Of a DNA stretch of 64,000 nucleotides, positions 43,125 through 52,500 are shown piece by piece. Positions within the stretch are counted from its first letter, which is position 1. Every line of letters begins with the position of its first letter. The position numbers and the translations under genes were made by a program. The notes beneath the pieces are model-generated. The model saw nothing but the letters and a program-made list of their open reading frames with translations. It was not told the origin of the DNA and made no database searches. This DNA comes from Fen-1273 sp963748405 (GTDB taxonomy: Bacteria; Bacteroidota; Ignavibacteria; UBA10030; UBA6906): the NCBI GenBank assembly GCA_963748405.1, contig CAVVIT010000012.1:33080-97079 (forward strand), in the 5' to 3' direction.

Positions 43125-44033
43125 ATGGAAAACGCACCGACGGAACGACGCATGCGCACTTCGAGGATCTTCTGGGGAACACTCTGGATCGTGGCGGGTG
43201 TTCTCATCCTCCTGGCGAAGCTCGACATCATGGCGCTCCAGATCGGGTCGATCTGGAAGTTCTGGCCGCTGCTCTTCATCATCTGGGGCGTCAGCGTGCT
43301 GACGGGGGCGAAGATCGTCCGCATCCTCCTTGCCGTGACCGGGGGGGTCCTCATCGCGCTGATCATTTACAGCCTGTGGGATGACTGGGCCTCGGACCGG
43401 GAGCCCCGCGAGATGACCAACCAGGTGTTCCGGGTGATGCACGACAGCACGCTCCACAGGGCGTCGCTCCGGTTCGTCTCCGGGGCCGTTGCGTTCACGC
43501 TGCGCGACACGTCCGAAGACCTCGTCCATGCGGAAACGGCGACGAACTTCGGGAAGTACGAGATCGACAACGTGACGGGCAACGACAGGCGGGACGTGAC
43601 GCTCCGGCTGGCCGATCACTCGATGTTCATGACGGGGGCGAAGAACAACGTCTCGATGAGCCTCAATCCCGATCCCTCCTGGGTGGTGAACATCGAGGTC
43701 GGGGCCTCAAAGGTGGACGCCGATCTCTCCCCGTTCGCTGTGGAGGAAGTGAACATCAAGACGGGGGTCGCGGACGTGCGCCTCAGGATGGGGGACCGGG
43801 CGGATGAGAGCAGGGTCAACATCCACGCGGGGGTCTCATCCATTCACGTGAGCGTGCCCGGTTCCGCCGCGTGTGAAATCATCGCGGAGAGCGGGCTGTC
43901 CGGAAAATCGTTCAACGGGTTTTTGCAGGGGAAGGACGGGAGGTACAGGACGGCGAATTTCGACACCGCTCCGAAGAAGATATTCCTTGTATTGAAGGCC
44001 GGCGTGTCCGACCTGAATGTCACACGCTACTGA
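43125..44033 (+). CDS. LiaF-like membrane protein
   Basis: 302 residues. The first 95 have three or four transmembrane helices (RIFWGTLWIVAGVLILLAK, SIWKFWPLLFIIWGVSVLTG, RILLAVTGGVLIALIIYSL), as in the DUF5668/LiaF N-terminus. The rest is a repetitive beta region (toast-rack-like), GVSSIHVSVPGSAACEIIAESGLSGKSF. In Gram-positives LiaF damps an envelope-stress kinase; no such kinase is next to this one, so the role is inferred only from the fold. Starts 12 bp after the phosphoesterase gene. Confidence 0.8.
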   Translation: MENAPTERRMRTSRIFWGTLWIVAGVLILLAKLDIMALQIGSIWKFWPLLFIIWGVSVLTGAKIVRILLAVTGGVLIALIIYSLWDDWASDREPREMTNQVFRVMHDSTLHRASLRFVSGAVAFTLRDTSEDLVHAETATNFGKYEIDNVTGNDRRDVTLRLADHSMFMTGAKNNVSMSLNPDPSWVVNIEVGASKVDADLSPFAVEEVNIKTGVADVRLRMGDRADESRVNIHAGVSSIHVSVPGSAACEIIAESGLSGKSFNGFLQGKDGRYRTANFDTAPKKIFLVLKAGVSDLNVTRY

Positions 44034-44049
44034 CGAACGAAGGTTCCTG

Positions 44050-44325
44050 ATGCTGATCTCAACAAAGCACCGTTTCTTCCTCTGGGTCCCGTCCCTGATG
44101 TTCGTCGCGATGGTGCTGGGGAAATTCGACCCGACGGCGACGGGGCTCGTCTACCGCGTGATGGAAAACGGTGCCGTCAGCAGCTTCTTCCTTCTGATCG
44201 CGGACAGCTTTCTGAGCGTGGCCGATACGAAGTCCACGCGGACCGGGATCGTGATGTGGATACTGGCCCTCGTCGCCCTGCTCGCGCTGGCTCAGAGGCC
44301 CATCCTTGCCATCCACCTTATGTAG
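44050..44325 (+). CDS. Small membrane protein
   Basis: 91 residues from the ATG at 44050 (a GAAGG upstream). Three hydrophobic stretches (FFLWVPSLMFVAMVLG, SFFLLIADSFLS, IVMWILALVALLALAQ). No family known to me. It follows the LiaF-like gene by 17 bp and ends overlapping the convergent asparaginase gene by 8 bp. Confidence 0.65.
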   Translation: MLISTKHRFFLWVPSLMFVAMVLGKFDPTATGLVYRVMENGAVSSFFLLIADSFLSVADTKSTRTGIVMWILALVALLALAQRPILAIHLM

Positions 44326-44839
44326 GCCCCTGCTCCACCCCCTTGTGCAGCTCCTCGAACTCTCCCGTCCTCTTGTTCTTCCGCACGTTGTCGCAGGGAA
44401 AGCACCTGCCGTTCATCGCGATGTAGACGCCGTGCGGGAGCGTCTGGACGAACGCCAGGGCGCTTCCCAGGTTGAAGAGCCCGTCGGAGCTCCCGAACTT
44501 GTACGGGATCATCGCGCCGGTGAGCACGATGGTCTTCCCCTTCACCTTCTCCCCGAGCACCCGGGCGGTCACTTCCATCGTGTCGGTGCCGTGCGTGATG
44601 ACGATCCGTTCCTCGGGGGTCTTCAGGCACTGCTTCGTGATGATCTCCAGGTCCGCGTCGGTCATCTCGAGGCTGTCCACCATCATGAGCGTGCGCATCG
44701 CCACGTTCGCCTTGCAGCGCCCGAGCGTGAGCATCTCGTGGAGATGGGTGTCCTTGAAGTACAGCTTCCCGTCGATCTCGTTGTATTCCTTGTCAAAGGT
44801 ACCGCCGGTCACGAAAATACGTATGGACATGTCGCTCAC
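44318..44839 (-). CDS. Single-domain asparaginase-like protein
   Basis: 173 residues from a GTG at 44839, or 170 from the ATG at 44830. It carries only the N-terminal asparaginase domain: VTGGTFDKEY with the first catalytic Thr, and VITHGTDTMEVTAR with the second Thr-Asp pair, then VLTGAMIPYKFGSSD. The usual C-terminal domain is absent and the end is a basic GVEQGPT tail. Such short versions are known in other bacteria. Activity could be asparaginase or related amidohydrolase. Close to and in line with the desaturase gene, probably one operon. Confidence 0.85.
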   Translation of the reverse strand: MSDMSIRIFVTGGTFDKEYNEIDGKLYFKDTHLHEMLTLGRCKANVAMRTLMMVDSLEMTDADLEIITKQCLKTPEERIVITHGTDTMEVTARVLGEKVKGKTIVLTGAMIPYKFGSSDGLFNLGSALAFVQTLPHGVYIAMNGRCFPCDNVRKNKRTGEFEELHKGVEQGPT

Positions 44840-44850
44840 GATCGGTGATT

Positions 44851-45828
44851 CTATGCCATTTCCAGAATTCTGTCGTAAATCACCTCGAACGTGAAGCTCT
44901 TCGCCTTGCTGCGCGTCTCGATGTACTGCGAGAGCTTGTCCAGGCGGGCGGGGATCGACATGATCTTTTCCTGCGCCTTCCGGCCGATTTCGTTCAGGTA
45001 CGTCATGACGTCGATATTCCAGTTATGGATCAGGTTTTCAATGATGAACTTGTAGTCCCGCGGGCCGTAGATCCCGGCGCGCCGGATCACGTCGGCGTAG
45101 TCGTTGAAGTTCGAGATGGAGATGCCGGGCATGTCGATCGCGGGCATCATTGACGAGGCGGCCTCGAGCGCCTGGTTCGGATCGCGCGCGAGGATCTCGC
45201 GGAAGACGTTCATGTAGAACGCGTAATGGCGCGACTCGTCCTGCGCGATCTTCTGCGTTACCGCCACGAGCAGCGGCTCCTGTCCTTCGGCGAGTTTCCC
45301 CGTGTTGAGGTGCGAGATCTGCGTCGCGCGTTCCTGGCAGGTCGTGTAGATGAAGAGCTTGTACGGATCCCCCGCCCACTCCGGGTAGAAGCCGTTCCGG
45401 ATGTAGTTGAACTGCAGCTGTTCGAGGGCCGAGAAATTGAGGAACCGCGAGTCGCGCGCGTAGTCCCTGAGGATGTTCCCGTGCCGGTCCTCTTCGGCCG
45501 TCCAGAGCCTGTTCCAGAGCGCCCAGAACGTCTGGCTGCCGAGTGCCTCGGCGATGAGCCGGTGGAAATGCGGGAGACCTTCTTCGGTCAGGATGTTGAT
45601 CGTGAACGCGACGCGTGCGGAATCGGGAAGGCCCCGCGCCCTGTCGCGGAGGTCTTTGATCATCGCGTCGTTCAGGTCGTCGGGATTGGCCGGGAGGAAC
45701 TCCGAAGGATACCAGTCGACGCGCTTTTCTTCGTGCTTGGCCATGAACTGTCGGACCGTATCCTCGAGATCGGCGAGCACCTCGAGCTTTGAGGAGAATG
45801 CGGAACTCCTTGTTTCGAGGACTCCCAT
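44851..45828 (-). CDS. Acyl-ACP desaturase (ferritin-like diiron)
   Basis: 325 residues, AAGGAAG upstream of the ATG. The diiron sites are recognisable: NILTEEGLPHFHRL and WTAEEDRHGNILRDYAR (first EExxH), YTTCQERATQISH (Glu) and IAQDESRHYAFYMN (second ExxH). It introduces a double bond into acyl-ACP, using ferredoxin and oxygen, in the cytosol. This is the soluble, plant-like class, less common in bacteria than membrane desaturases. Its position after a cold-shock gene suggests a role in membrane fluidity, an inference. Confidence 0.93.
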   Translation of the reverse strand: MGVLETRSSAFSSKLEVLADLEDTVRQFMAKHEEKRVDWYPSEFLPANPDDLNDAMIKDLRDRARGLPDSARVAFTINILTEEGLPHFHRLIAEALGSQTFWALWNRLWTAEEDRHGNILRDYARDSRFLNFSALEQLQFNYIRNGFYPEWAGDPYKLFIYTTCQERATQISHLNTGKLAEGQEPLLVAVTQKIAQDESRHYAFYMNVFREILARDPNQALEAASSMMPAIDMPGISISNFNDYADVIRRAGIYGPRDYKFIIENLIHNWNIDVMTYLNEIGRKAQEKIMSIPARLDKLSQYIETRSKAKSFTFEVIYDRILEMA

Positions 45829-45859
45829 TGGTACTTCCTTCCCTTGTCAAAGAACTGAG

Positions 45860-45897
45860 AAAAAAAACCGCATCCCCTCCTTTCGGAGAGGATGCGG
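45860..45897 (-). terminator. Strong rho-independent terminator after cspA
   Basis: On the minus strand a 13-bp GC-rich stem (complement of 45885-45897 pairing with 45868-45880) with a GAAA-type loop is followed by a run of eight T. It ends the cspA transcript just before the desaturase. Confidence 0.9.
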
Positions 45898-45920
45898 ACG
45901 TCATTGTAGCAAGAGTGCGC

Positions 45921-46121
45921 TTACACCTTGGTGACGTTGGCTGCCTGGAGACCCTTCGGTCCGCGTTCGACCTCGAACTCGACGGTGTCGCCTTCGTTCA
46001 GAGTTTTGTAGCCTTCGCCGTTGATCGCCTTGAAGTGCACGAACACATCTTCACCACCCGGGCGGGAGATGAAACCGTACCCTTTAGCGCTGTTGAACCA
46101 CTTGACTGTACCCTTCTCCAT
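45921..46121 (-). CDS. Cold-shock protein (CspA family)
   Basis: 66 residues, the full family length. RNP1 is KGYGFISRP and RNP2 is DVFVHF, in the order GTVKWFNSAKGYGFI..GGEDVFVHFKAI. It is a single-stranded nucleic-acid chaperone. The upstream region is 290 bp long and contains a terminator-like hairpin at 46195-46242 and a possible promoter near 46338. The gene is flanked by a strong terminator on the downstream side. Confidence 0.97.
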   Translation of the reverse strand: MEKGTVKWFNSAKGYGFISRPGGEDVFVHFKAINGEGYKTLNEGDTVEFEVERGPKGLQAANVTKV

Positions 46122-46194
46122 GGAACCAACCTCTTTGTGTGGATTTATTAGTGGATTGTGTACACTGTCTCGGTCGGCGCTGACTGCCCGGGAG

Positions 46195-46242
46195 AAAAAA
46201 AAATCGCACGCAATGGGGCACTCTCCTCACCATTGTCTGCGA
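46195..46242 (-). terminator. Terminator-like hairpin between the POT-like transporter and cspA
   Basis: On the minus strand, 13-bp arms (complements of 46230-46242 and 46204-46216, 11 of 13 pairs) with a 13-nt loop are followed by nine T. Only a minus-strand transcript would have the T-run after the stem. It sits 170 nt after the transporter stop and about 75 nt before the cspA ATG. Confidence 0.8.
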
Positions 46243-46337
46243 TCCGACTGCTGGCGACACTCACCATAACAGGCTAATGCGGTACATCAGCAAGCACTTG
46301 ATGGCGCAAGAACGGTGTACGCTGGGTTTGCCTCACA

Positions 46338-46366
46338 AACCTACAAACCCGGAAAGTAAATTGCAA
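46338..46366 (-). promoter_or_regulatory. Possible promoter upstream of the cspA hairpin
   Basis: On the minus strand TTGCAA (46361-46366), a 17-bp spacer and TAGGTT (complement of 46338-46343). Extended to TAGGTTTG it matches the Bacteroidota TAnnTTTG element. It would start a transcript at about 46331, with 210 nt of leader to cspA or a 135-nt RNA ending at the hairpin. Confidence 0.4.
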
Positions 46367-46413
46367 GCCTTTTTTGCCTGTTTTCACGAAAATCGGCGAT
46401 CTTGTTGATTTTC

Positions 46414-47820
46414 TTAGAGTTGCGGGGCTTCCGCCTTCTCCCTGAACCCCTTGCGCATCCATTTTGAGGCCAGGAGAAGCCCGAGGGGGGTCATCATCGC
46501 GATGACGCCGTAAATGAACCACATCGTCCCCGTGTGCATCTGTTCGGGGGGAACTCCGGCGGGACAGTAATGCATGAGGAACCAGCCGCTGTACAGGCTG
46601 GTGATGACCTTCGTGAGGAACCAGGGGAACTGTCCGATCCCCATGTAGATGCCGGTCATGCTTTTCGGCGCGATCTCCGCGACCCACTGGAGGAACCGCG
46701 CGGACCACGTCGCTTCGCCGAGCGTGGCGAGGATCAGGTACGCGAAGAGCCCTCCGATGCTCGGTCCCAGCGCCAGGATGAACGTCGGCGCTCCCATGAT
46801 GAACGTCCCGACGATCATCATCGTGTAGGTGTTCTTCTTCATCGTGAGCGCCGTGACGACGGGCGTGAGGATGAAGATCAGCAGCGGGCTGAAGTTGACG
46901 AAGAATTCGTAGTTGTCGCTCACGACTCCCGTGAACGCCCGGCTGCAGTACTGGGGGAGCGTCAGCCAGTTGTGCGCGAAGAGCGTCTGGACGGGGACCA
47001 GGATGAAGATGAAGAACATGAACCGCGAATCCCTGATCGGGAAATTCTTCAGGTAGAAGAGTATCTGTTCCTTCATCGGCTTCTTCTCTTCCGGCACGGT
47101 CTTCTCTTCCCGCTCCGCCTCGGCCTGCGCGGCTGCCCTCGCCGTGGCCTTGCGCGTCAGGAGAAGCGCGATCACCAGGATGCCCGCGACGGTCAGCGCG
47201 ACGTAGACCCAGAAGACGCCGGTGATGCCGTACGCCCTGCGGACCGGGGGGGAGATCAGCCCGGGGAGAAATCCTCCCAGGTTCATGATTGCGTAGAGCA
47301 TCGCGTAGCCCATCGCCGCCGTCTTTTCGGAGGTGAACTGCCTGACCGCCGCGTAGCAGGCGGGCTGGTAGATGCCGTACCCAAGGATGATCCCCATCAG
47401 TCCTCCCATCGCCATCCAGTGCGACGAGGACCAGAGCCCCTTCGTTCCCAGGTCGGGACTCATTGTGAGCAGCGTCCGGCCGACGAGCATGAGGAACAGG
47501 GAGATGAGGAGGGACTTGCGCGCGCCGAAGAGGTCGACGGCCGCGCCCATGAAGAGCATGCCGAGCGTGATCCCCGCCGTCAGGAATCCCACCATCTGCC
47601 CGGCGCTGATGTCGTCGAGCCCGATGTAGTCGTTGAAGAATATCGCAAGGAGCCCGACGACGCCGAAGTAAGTCAGCCCCTCGAGAAGGTACGAGAGGTT
47701 GATCCCCCAGAGCGCCTGCGACGCGTGGAAGAGGTCGATGAAGGGCTGGGTGATCTCGTTGAACGTCTGCCGGGCGATGGAAACGGTCTCGCCTCCGGGG
47801 GCCGCTGATGGATCCTGCAT
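46414..47820 (-). CDS. MFS transporter, POT/peptide-transporter-like
   Basis: 468 residues with about 12-14 hydrophobic segments and a long charged loop around residue 230-245 (AEAEREEKTVPEEKKP). It begins FHASQALWGINLSYLLEGLTYFGVVGLLAIFFN, and the motifs LFGARKSLLISLFLMLVGRTLL and QPACYAAVRQFTSEKTAAMGYAMLYAIMNLGG are like the POT/PTR2 group. It should be a proton-coupled carrier at the inner membrane for peptides or similar solutes. It is 10 bp from the amidohydrolase gene upstream, so an operon is likely. Confidence 0.85.
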   Translation of the reverse strand: MQDPSAAPGGETVSIARQTFNEITQPFIDLFHASQALWGINLSYLLEGLTYFGVVGLLAIFFNDYIGLDDISAGQMVGFLTAGITLGMLFMGAAVDLFGARKSLLISLFLMLVGRTLLTMSPDLGTKGLWSSSHWMAMGGLMGIILGYGIYQPACYAAVRQFTSEKTAAMGYAMLYAIMNLGGFLPGLISPPVRRAYGITGVFWVYVALTVAGILVIALLLTRKATARAAAQAEAEREEKTVPEEKKPMKEQILFYLKNFPIRDSRFMFFIFILVPVQTLFAHNWLTLPQYCSRAFTGVVSDNYEFFVNFSPLLIFILTPVVTALTMKKNTYTMMIVGTFIMGAPTFILALGPSIGGLFAYLILATLGEATWSARFLQWVAEIAPKSMTGIYMGIGQFPWFLTKVITSLYSGWFLMHYCPAGVPPEQMHTGTMWFIYGVIAMMTPLGLLLASKWMRKGFREKAEAPQL

Positions 47821-47830
47821 GAGGAAACTC

Positions 47831-49453
47831 CTATTTCTTGACCCGCCGGATGATCTTCTTCATGTTGAGCCCGAGGATCTTCTTCTTCTCCTCGAGCGTG
47901 CAGTGGGAGTAGACGACCCACCCGAACTGCGGGATCGGGTCGCGCATGGGCTGGTCGGTGCCGAAGAGGACCCTGTCCGCGCCGACGTGCTTCACCATGA
48001 ACTCGATCACGCGGTAGGTGACGGCCGTGAGCGTGATCTCGAGATAGACGTTCGGATTCGCCTTCGCGATTTCGATCGCGAGCCGGGCGTCCTTGAAGGA
48101 TCCCCCGGAGTGCGCCATGATGAACGCGATGTTCTTGTAGCGCGGGGCGATGTCCATCATCTCCGGGACGACGTTAGGGGAGGGGTGGATGAGCGCGTAC
48201 GCGTTCATCCGGTTCCCGTACTCGTACCAGGGGGTCCAGAGCTTGTCGTTGTACGGGATGTACGTCCGCGGGTTGTACGCCTTGATCCCCTCCATCCCGT
48301 ACGTGACGTGGACTTTCTTCAGCTCCCTCGGCCAGTCTTTGATGTACTGGGGCTGCAGCGCGGCATAGCCGTGGTAGAACTTCGGGTAGGCCTTCATCGC
48401 TTCGTAGACGATCTTGTTCCCTTCCTCGTAATCCGTCCACACCGCGAGGAACCCGCTGATGCACGCCGCGCTCATCCCCATCGATTTCGCGCGTTCCACC
48501 ATGCTCTTGTCGTCGCCGTACGGGATGTGGATGAACCCGGTCCCGCCGGCGTCCCTGTGCATGAGGTGGGCGTGCGCGTCGATGACGAGCGTTCCCTTCA
48601 GGGGCTTCCCCTCCTTCGCGAGGTGGAGGATCGGGTCGCCCCGCTTTGACGCGCGGTAGGGAGCGGGGAGCGTGTCGATGCGCGCGAGCCGGGCGACGTT
48701 CAGGCCGGCGACGCTTGCCTTCTCGTCCTCGGTGAGCGTGCAGTAGTCCACGAACGACTTCGCCGCCCCGGGGGATTTTTCCAGCGCCCCCGTGCCGAAC
48801 AGGATGCGCCCCGCCCCGAACCAGTCCCGGAAGACTTCCATGGCCCGGTTTCCCTGGTGCGCCGACAGCTCGACGTGCAGCCGGCTGTGCTTGGCCATCA
48901 GCGCGTGGATGAACCGCGTGGCGTCCCACCGCCCTCCCTGCAGGAGCACGTTGAGTTTCGGGAACCGCGTCATGACGGCGTCGAGCTCGTTGACCAGGAC
49001 CTGGTTCGCGTTCTCGAGCACGTCGTTGACGTACAGGTTGCCCCCCTCGACCATCAGCAGTATCTCTTCTTCTTCCAGCGCGGCAAGGAGATCGCCGCAG
49101 AAATCGACGTGGAACGGAAAGCGGTGCGACCGGGGGCACATCCGGACGGCCTTGATATTGTTGTCCCGCATTTCCCTGATCAACTCGTCGGGCTCGGGAA
49201 ACTCCCCCGTGTGGTGCGGCATCACGGCCCAGACGCCGTACAGGCGCGGGCTCTTCTTCAGCTCCCGGGTGAGCATCCTGTTGCCGTACATGGGGTCGTA
49301 TTCCTTCGCCGTGGAGTGCGTGACGAGCGCGCCGTGTATTCCCGCCCACGCCATCTCGTCGAGGAGAACTTCAGTCTCGTACTGTGCTTCGACGTCTTTC
49401 GGTCCCCTCTTTCCGACGTACGCGTACGAATCGATGTATATGCGGTCGCTCAT
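47831..49453 (-). CDS. Two-domain amidohydrolase family 2 protein
   Basis: 540 residues, AAGGAGTG upstream of the ATG. It is a tandem of two amidohydrolase-2 TIM barrels. The N-terminal half (1-245) has YIDSYAYVGKRG, where the canonical HxH metal pair is replaced by YAY. The C-terminal half (255-540) has VIDAHAHLMHRD (HxH intact), IMAHSGGSF and FGTDQPM (Asp). So only the second half is likely metal-dependent and active, while the first may be structural. Neighbour to a POT-like transporter, suggesting import then hydrolysis; the substrate is unknown. Confidence 0.85.
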   Translation of the reverse strand: MSDRIYIDSYAYVGKRGPKDVEAQYETEVLLDEMAWAGIHGALVTHSTAKEYDPMYGNRMLTRELKKSPRLYGVWAVMPHHTGEFPEPDELIREMRDNNIKAVRMCPRSHRFPFHVDFCGDLLAALEEEEILLMVEGGNLYVNDVLENANQVLVNELDAVMTRFPKLNVLLQGGRWDATRFIHALMAKHSRLHVELSAHQGNRAMEVFRDWFGAGRILFGTGALEKSPGAAKSFVDYCTLTEDEKASVAGLNVARLARIDTLPAPYRASKRGDPILHLAKEGKPLKGTLVIDAHAHLMHRDAGGTGFIHIPYGDDKSMVERAKSMGMSAACISGFLAVWTDYEEGNKIVYEAMKAYPKFYHGYAALQPQYIKDWPRELKKVHVTYGMEGIKAYNPRTYIPYNDKLWTPWYEYGNRMNAYALIHPSPNVVPEMMDIAPRYKNIAFIMAHSGGSFKDARLAIEIAKANPNVYLEITLTAVTYRVIEFMVKHVGADRVLFGTDQPMRDPIPQFGWVVYSHCTLEEKKKILGLNMKKIIRRVKK

Positions 49454-49535
49454 GTCACTCCTTCATTCGGAATTTTTACCGGCGGGAATGATGAATCGGT
49501 TTTCTGTATATTCGTGACACGAAAGGAAGGGATAT

Positions 49536-52500
49536 ATGCCTACAGAATCAACCCCGCGCCGGTCATCTAATGAAACGCTGCGACGCCTTGTTCTCTTCTC
49601 GGCGTTCCTCCTCGCCGCATCGTGCGCCGCCCGGCTCGCGCCCGCGCAGGAGCGTTCTCATCCCCGGCTCCTGACCGGTCCGGCGGGGATCGACAGCGCG
49701 AAGAAGTGGATCGCGGAGTATCCGTGGTACCGGAACATCGTCGAGCAGCACCGTGCGGACATTGACCGCTTCATCTCCCGCGGGCCCGTCTACGTCTCCC
49801 CCCTGAAGCAGACGTATGTCTTTCAGATGTACACCTGCCCGAAGCACGGCGTCGAGCTTCTCTACGAGGAGTCCAGGCCGTTCGCGCATCGCTGTCCCGT
49901 CGACACGAACGAAGTCTACGCGGGAGGGAAATACGACATGGCGTGGGCCGGGTGGTACAACCGGCTGCTCGGCACCGACCTGGTCTGGATGGGCCTCCTC
50001 TATAATGTCTACGGCGACCGGAAATACGCTGAGGCGGGACGCGAGATCCTGGTGCGGTTTGCGGACCTCTACCTCAAGTACACCACGGACAATACGATTC
50101 TCGGCCCCGCCCACGTTTTTTTCGGAACGCTCTCCGAGTCGTTCTGGGGGGTGGACATGGCAAGCGGCTACGATCTGCTGTACAATTACGAGGGGTTCAC
50201 GCCCGCCGACAGGAAGGCCGTGAAGGAGAATCTCCTCTATCCGGTTGCGCTGATCACGCAGAAGTTTCCCGAAACCGCCTCGAACCGCCAGCTCTGGTAC
50301 AACAACGTGTCCGCGGCGGTCGGATTTCTCTACGGCGACACGTCGCTGATCGACTTTGCGATCAACGGGAAATACGGCTTCCGGTGGCAGATCGGATCGG
50401 CGCTCCCCGAGAGCGGGTTCTGGGCCGAGTGGTCCGGGTACCATTTTGTCACGCTCAGGGGAATGATCTGCCTCGCCGAGATGGCGCGTCACAACGGGTA
50501 CGACCTCTATCATGCGGAGATCGCGGGGCGGTCGATCAAGAGCATGTTCGACGCCCCGCTCCTGCTGGCGCAGCCGAACTATGAGTTCCCGAGGAGCAAG
50601 GACAGCGGCGGGGGGAGTCTGCTCGAATATGCCCCGTTCTACGAGGTGGGGTACGCCGTGTACGGGGACCGGAAGTACCTGGGTCTCCTGAACCTGAGTC
50701 ATCTCAAGCGGGGGACGCAGGTCGTGGGTGAAAGCTCCGCGCTGGGGAAAGCGCCCGAGCCCGTTTCGATGTTCGACATCGATCCCGACCTTCCCCGCGA
50801 CAGCGCGGCGGTATACACGGAGCGGAGCGTCAACCTGGCCGGGAACGGCTTCGCGATACTCAGGGACAGCACGCTCCGGACGTACCTCTATCTCGACTAC
50901 GGCATACTGGGGGGAGAGCACGGTCATCCCGACCGGCTGCAGATGGGGTACCACGCGGGAGGGAGGAACTGGATCGTCGATCCCCTGAACGAATCGTACA
51001 TGTACCCGAGCCTCCAGCTCTGGTATCGCCGTTCCATCGCGCACAACACGCTCGTCGTCGATCAGACCGACCAGGCGTGGACGAACGGGTACGGAAATTT
51101 CTTCGGAGCCCTCCCCTCGTTTCAGGTCGCATCGGGCGGATCGACGACCGAATACCACGGGGTGAAGCTGACAAGGACGCTGATCCAGTGCGGCGACTAT
51201 TTCCTGGATCTTTTTGACGCCGAATCGCCCGACGTCCACACGTACGACCTCCCGCTCCACAGCTACGGCCGGCTGTCGCTTGACGGCCTGAACCTCGAGC
51301 GGCAGCCGATCGATATGTTCGGCAACAAACCCGGAATTCCCGGTTACGACCAGCTCACCGACATCTCTAAAGGTACGACGGACAGCTCGTTCCAGGGGGT
51401 CTTTACGGACGGGGGCGACCACCTGATGGTCCGCGTCATAGGCGTGCCCGGAACGCAGGTCATCAACGCGTCGACTCCGCCGATCGGCGGGTTCTACAAG
51501 CAGTCCGCGCCCGATCACGCCCCATTCCCCGTGCTCCTCACCCGTCGTGTGGCGAGGCAAACAACGTTTGTGAGCCTCGTGCACGCTTACGGTGCGCATC
51601 CCGGGATCACGTCGTTCACCGAAGGTTCCGAACCGGGGACTTATGTCGTGGCCCGTGGCAACGGGAGGGACGTGATTAACGCGGATGTCCACTGGTTCCG
51701 GCGATCATTCATCCCGTCGTATTCGATCGTGAAAGAAGTAGACGGCCGACCCATCATGGCCGCGGGTTTCAATGTGGACAAGCTGGCGGATGGGCCGCTG
51801 ACGCTTGTGGACTGCGCCTTCCCCCTGGAGTACGTACAGTGCACCTGGTCCGGGAACGCGCTGGACGTCGCAGTGGATGAAAGTGAGAAGGGATTCCCGT
51901 ATGCCTATCCGCAAGATTTCCCCCCCGTGCTCCGTGTCTTTGCGCCCCGTGCGCTTTCAGTGTCCGTGAACGGGGTTCCCGTGGGATTCACGAGAGAAGG
52001 GGATAACGTTCTCCTGAGATTCAGGTCCCGCGTCCGGCTCAGCGTTTCCAATCCGGCAAACCTCGACGGTGAGGGAGGTGCGATCATGACGATCGACAGC
52101 ACGCTTGTCGCGGGGAGGAGGAATACGCTCTATGTCGACGTCCTGAACGGAGGGAATGTCCCGGTTGCGGGGAACCTCAGGCTTTCCCTTGCTCCCGATT
52201 GGAAGGAACAGCTTCAGAGCCAGGTGAAATGGTGGGGGGGAATTGTCAATCTCCTTCCGTCGAACAAGGTCCCGGTAGAACGGCAATCGATTTCCACCCC
52301 GGACACCACGCGGGGAGCGTGGCTGGACGGTGTCACGACGGTCCCCGGGACGGTGCAGGCGGGGACGCACACGCAGTTCACACTTCAGGTCGATGTTCCT
52401 CCTGGTGCTTCCCCCGGGTGCTACAGGACGGCCATTTCCTTCGGAAGAGATACGCTCTGGAAGAATTTCATCGTGCGGCCCCCCGTCGCGGCTGTGCTTC

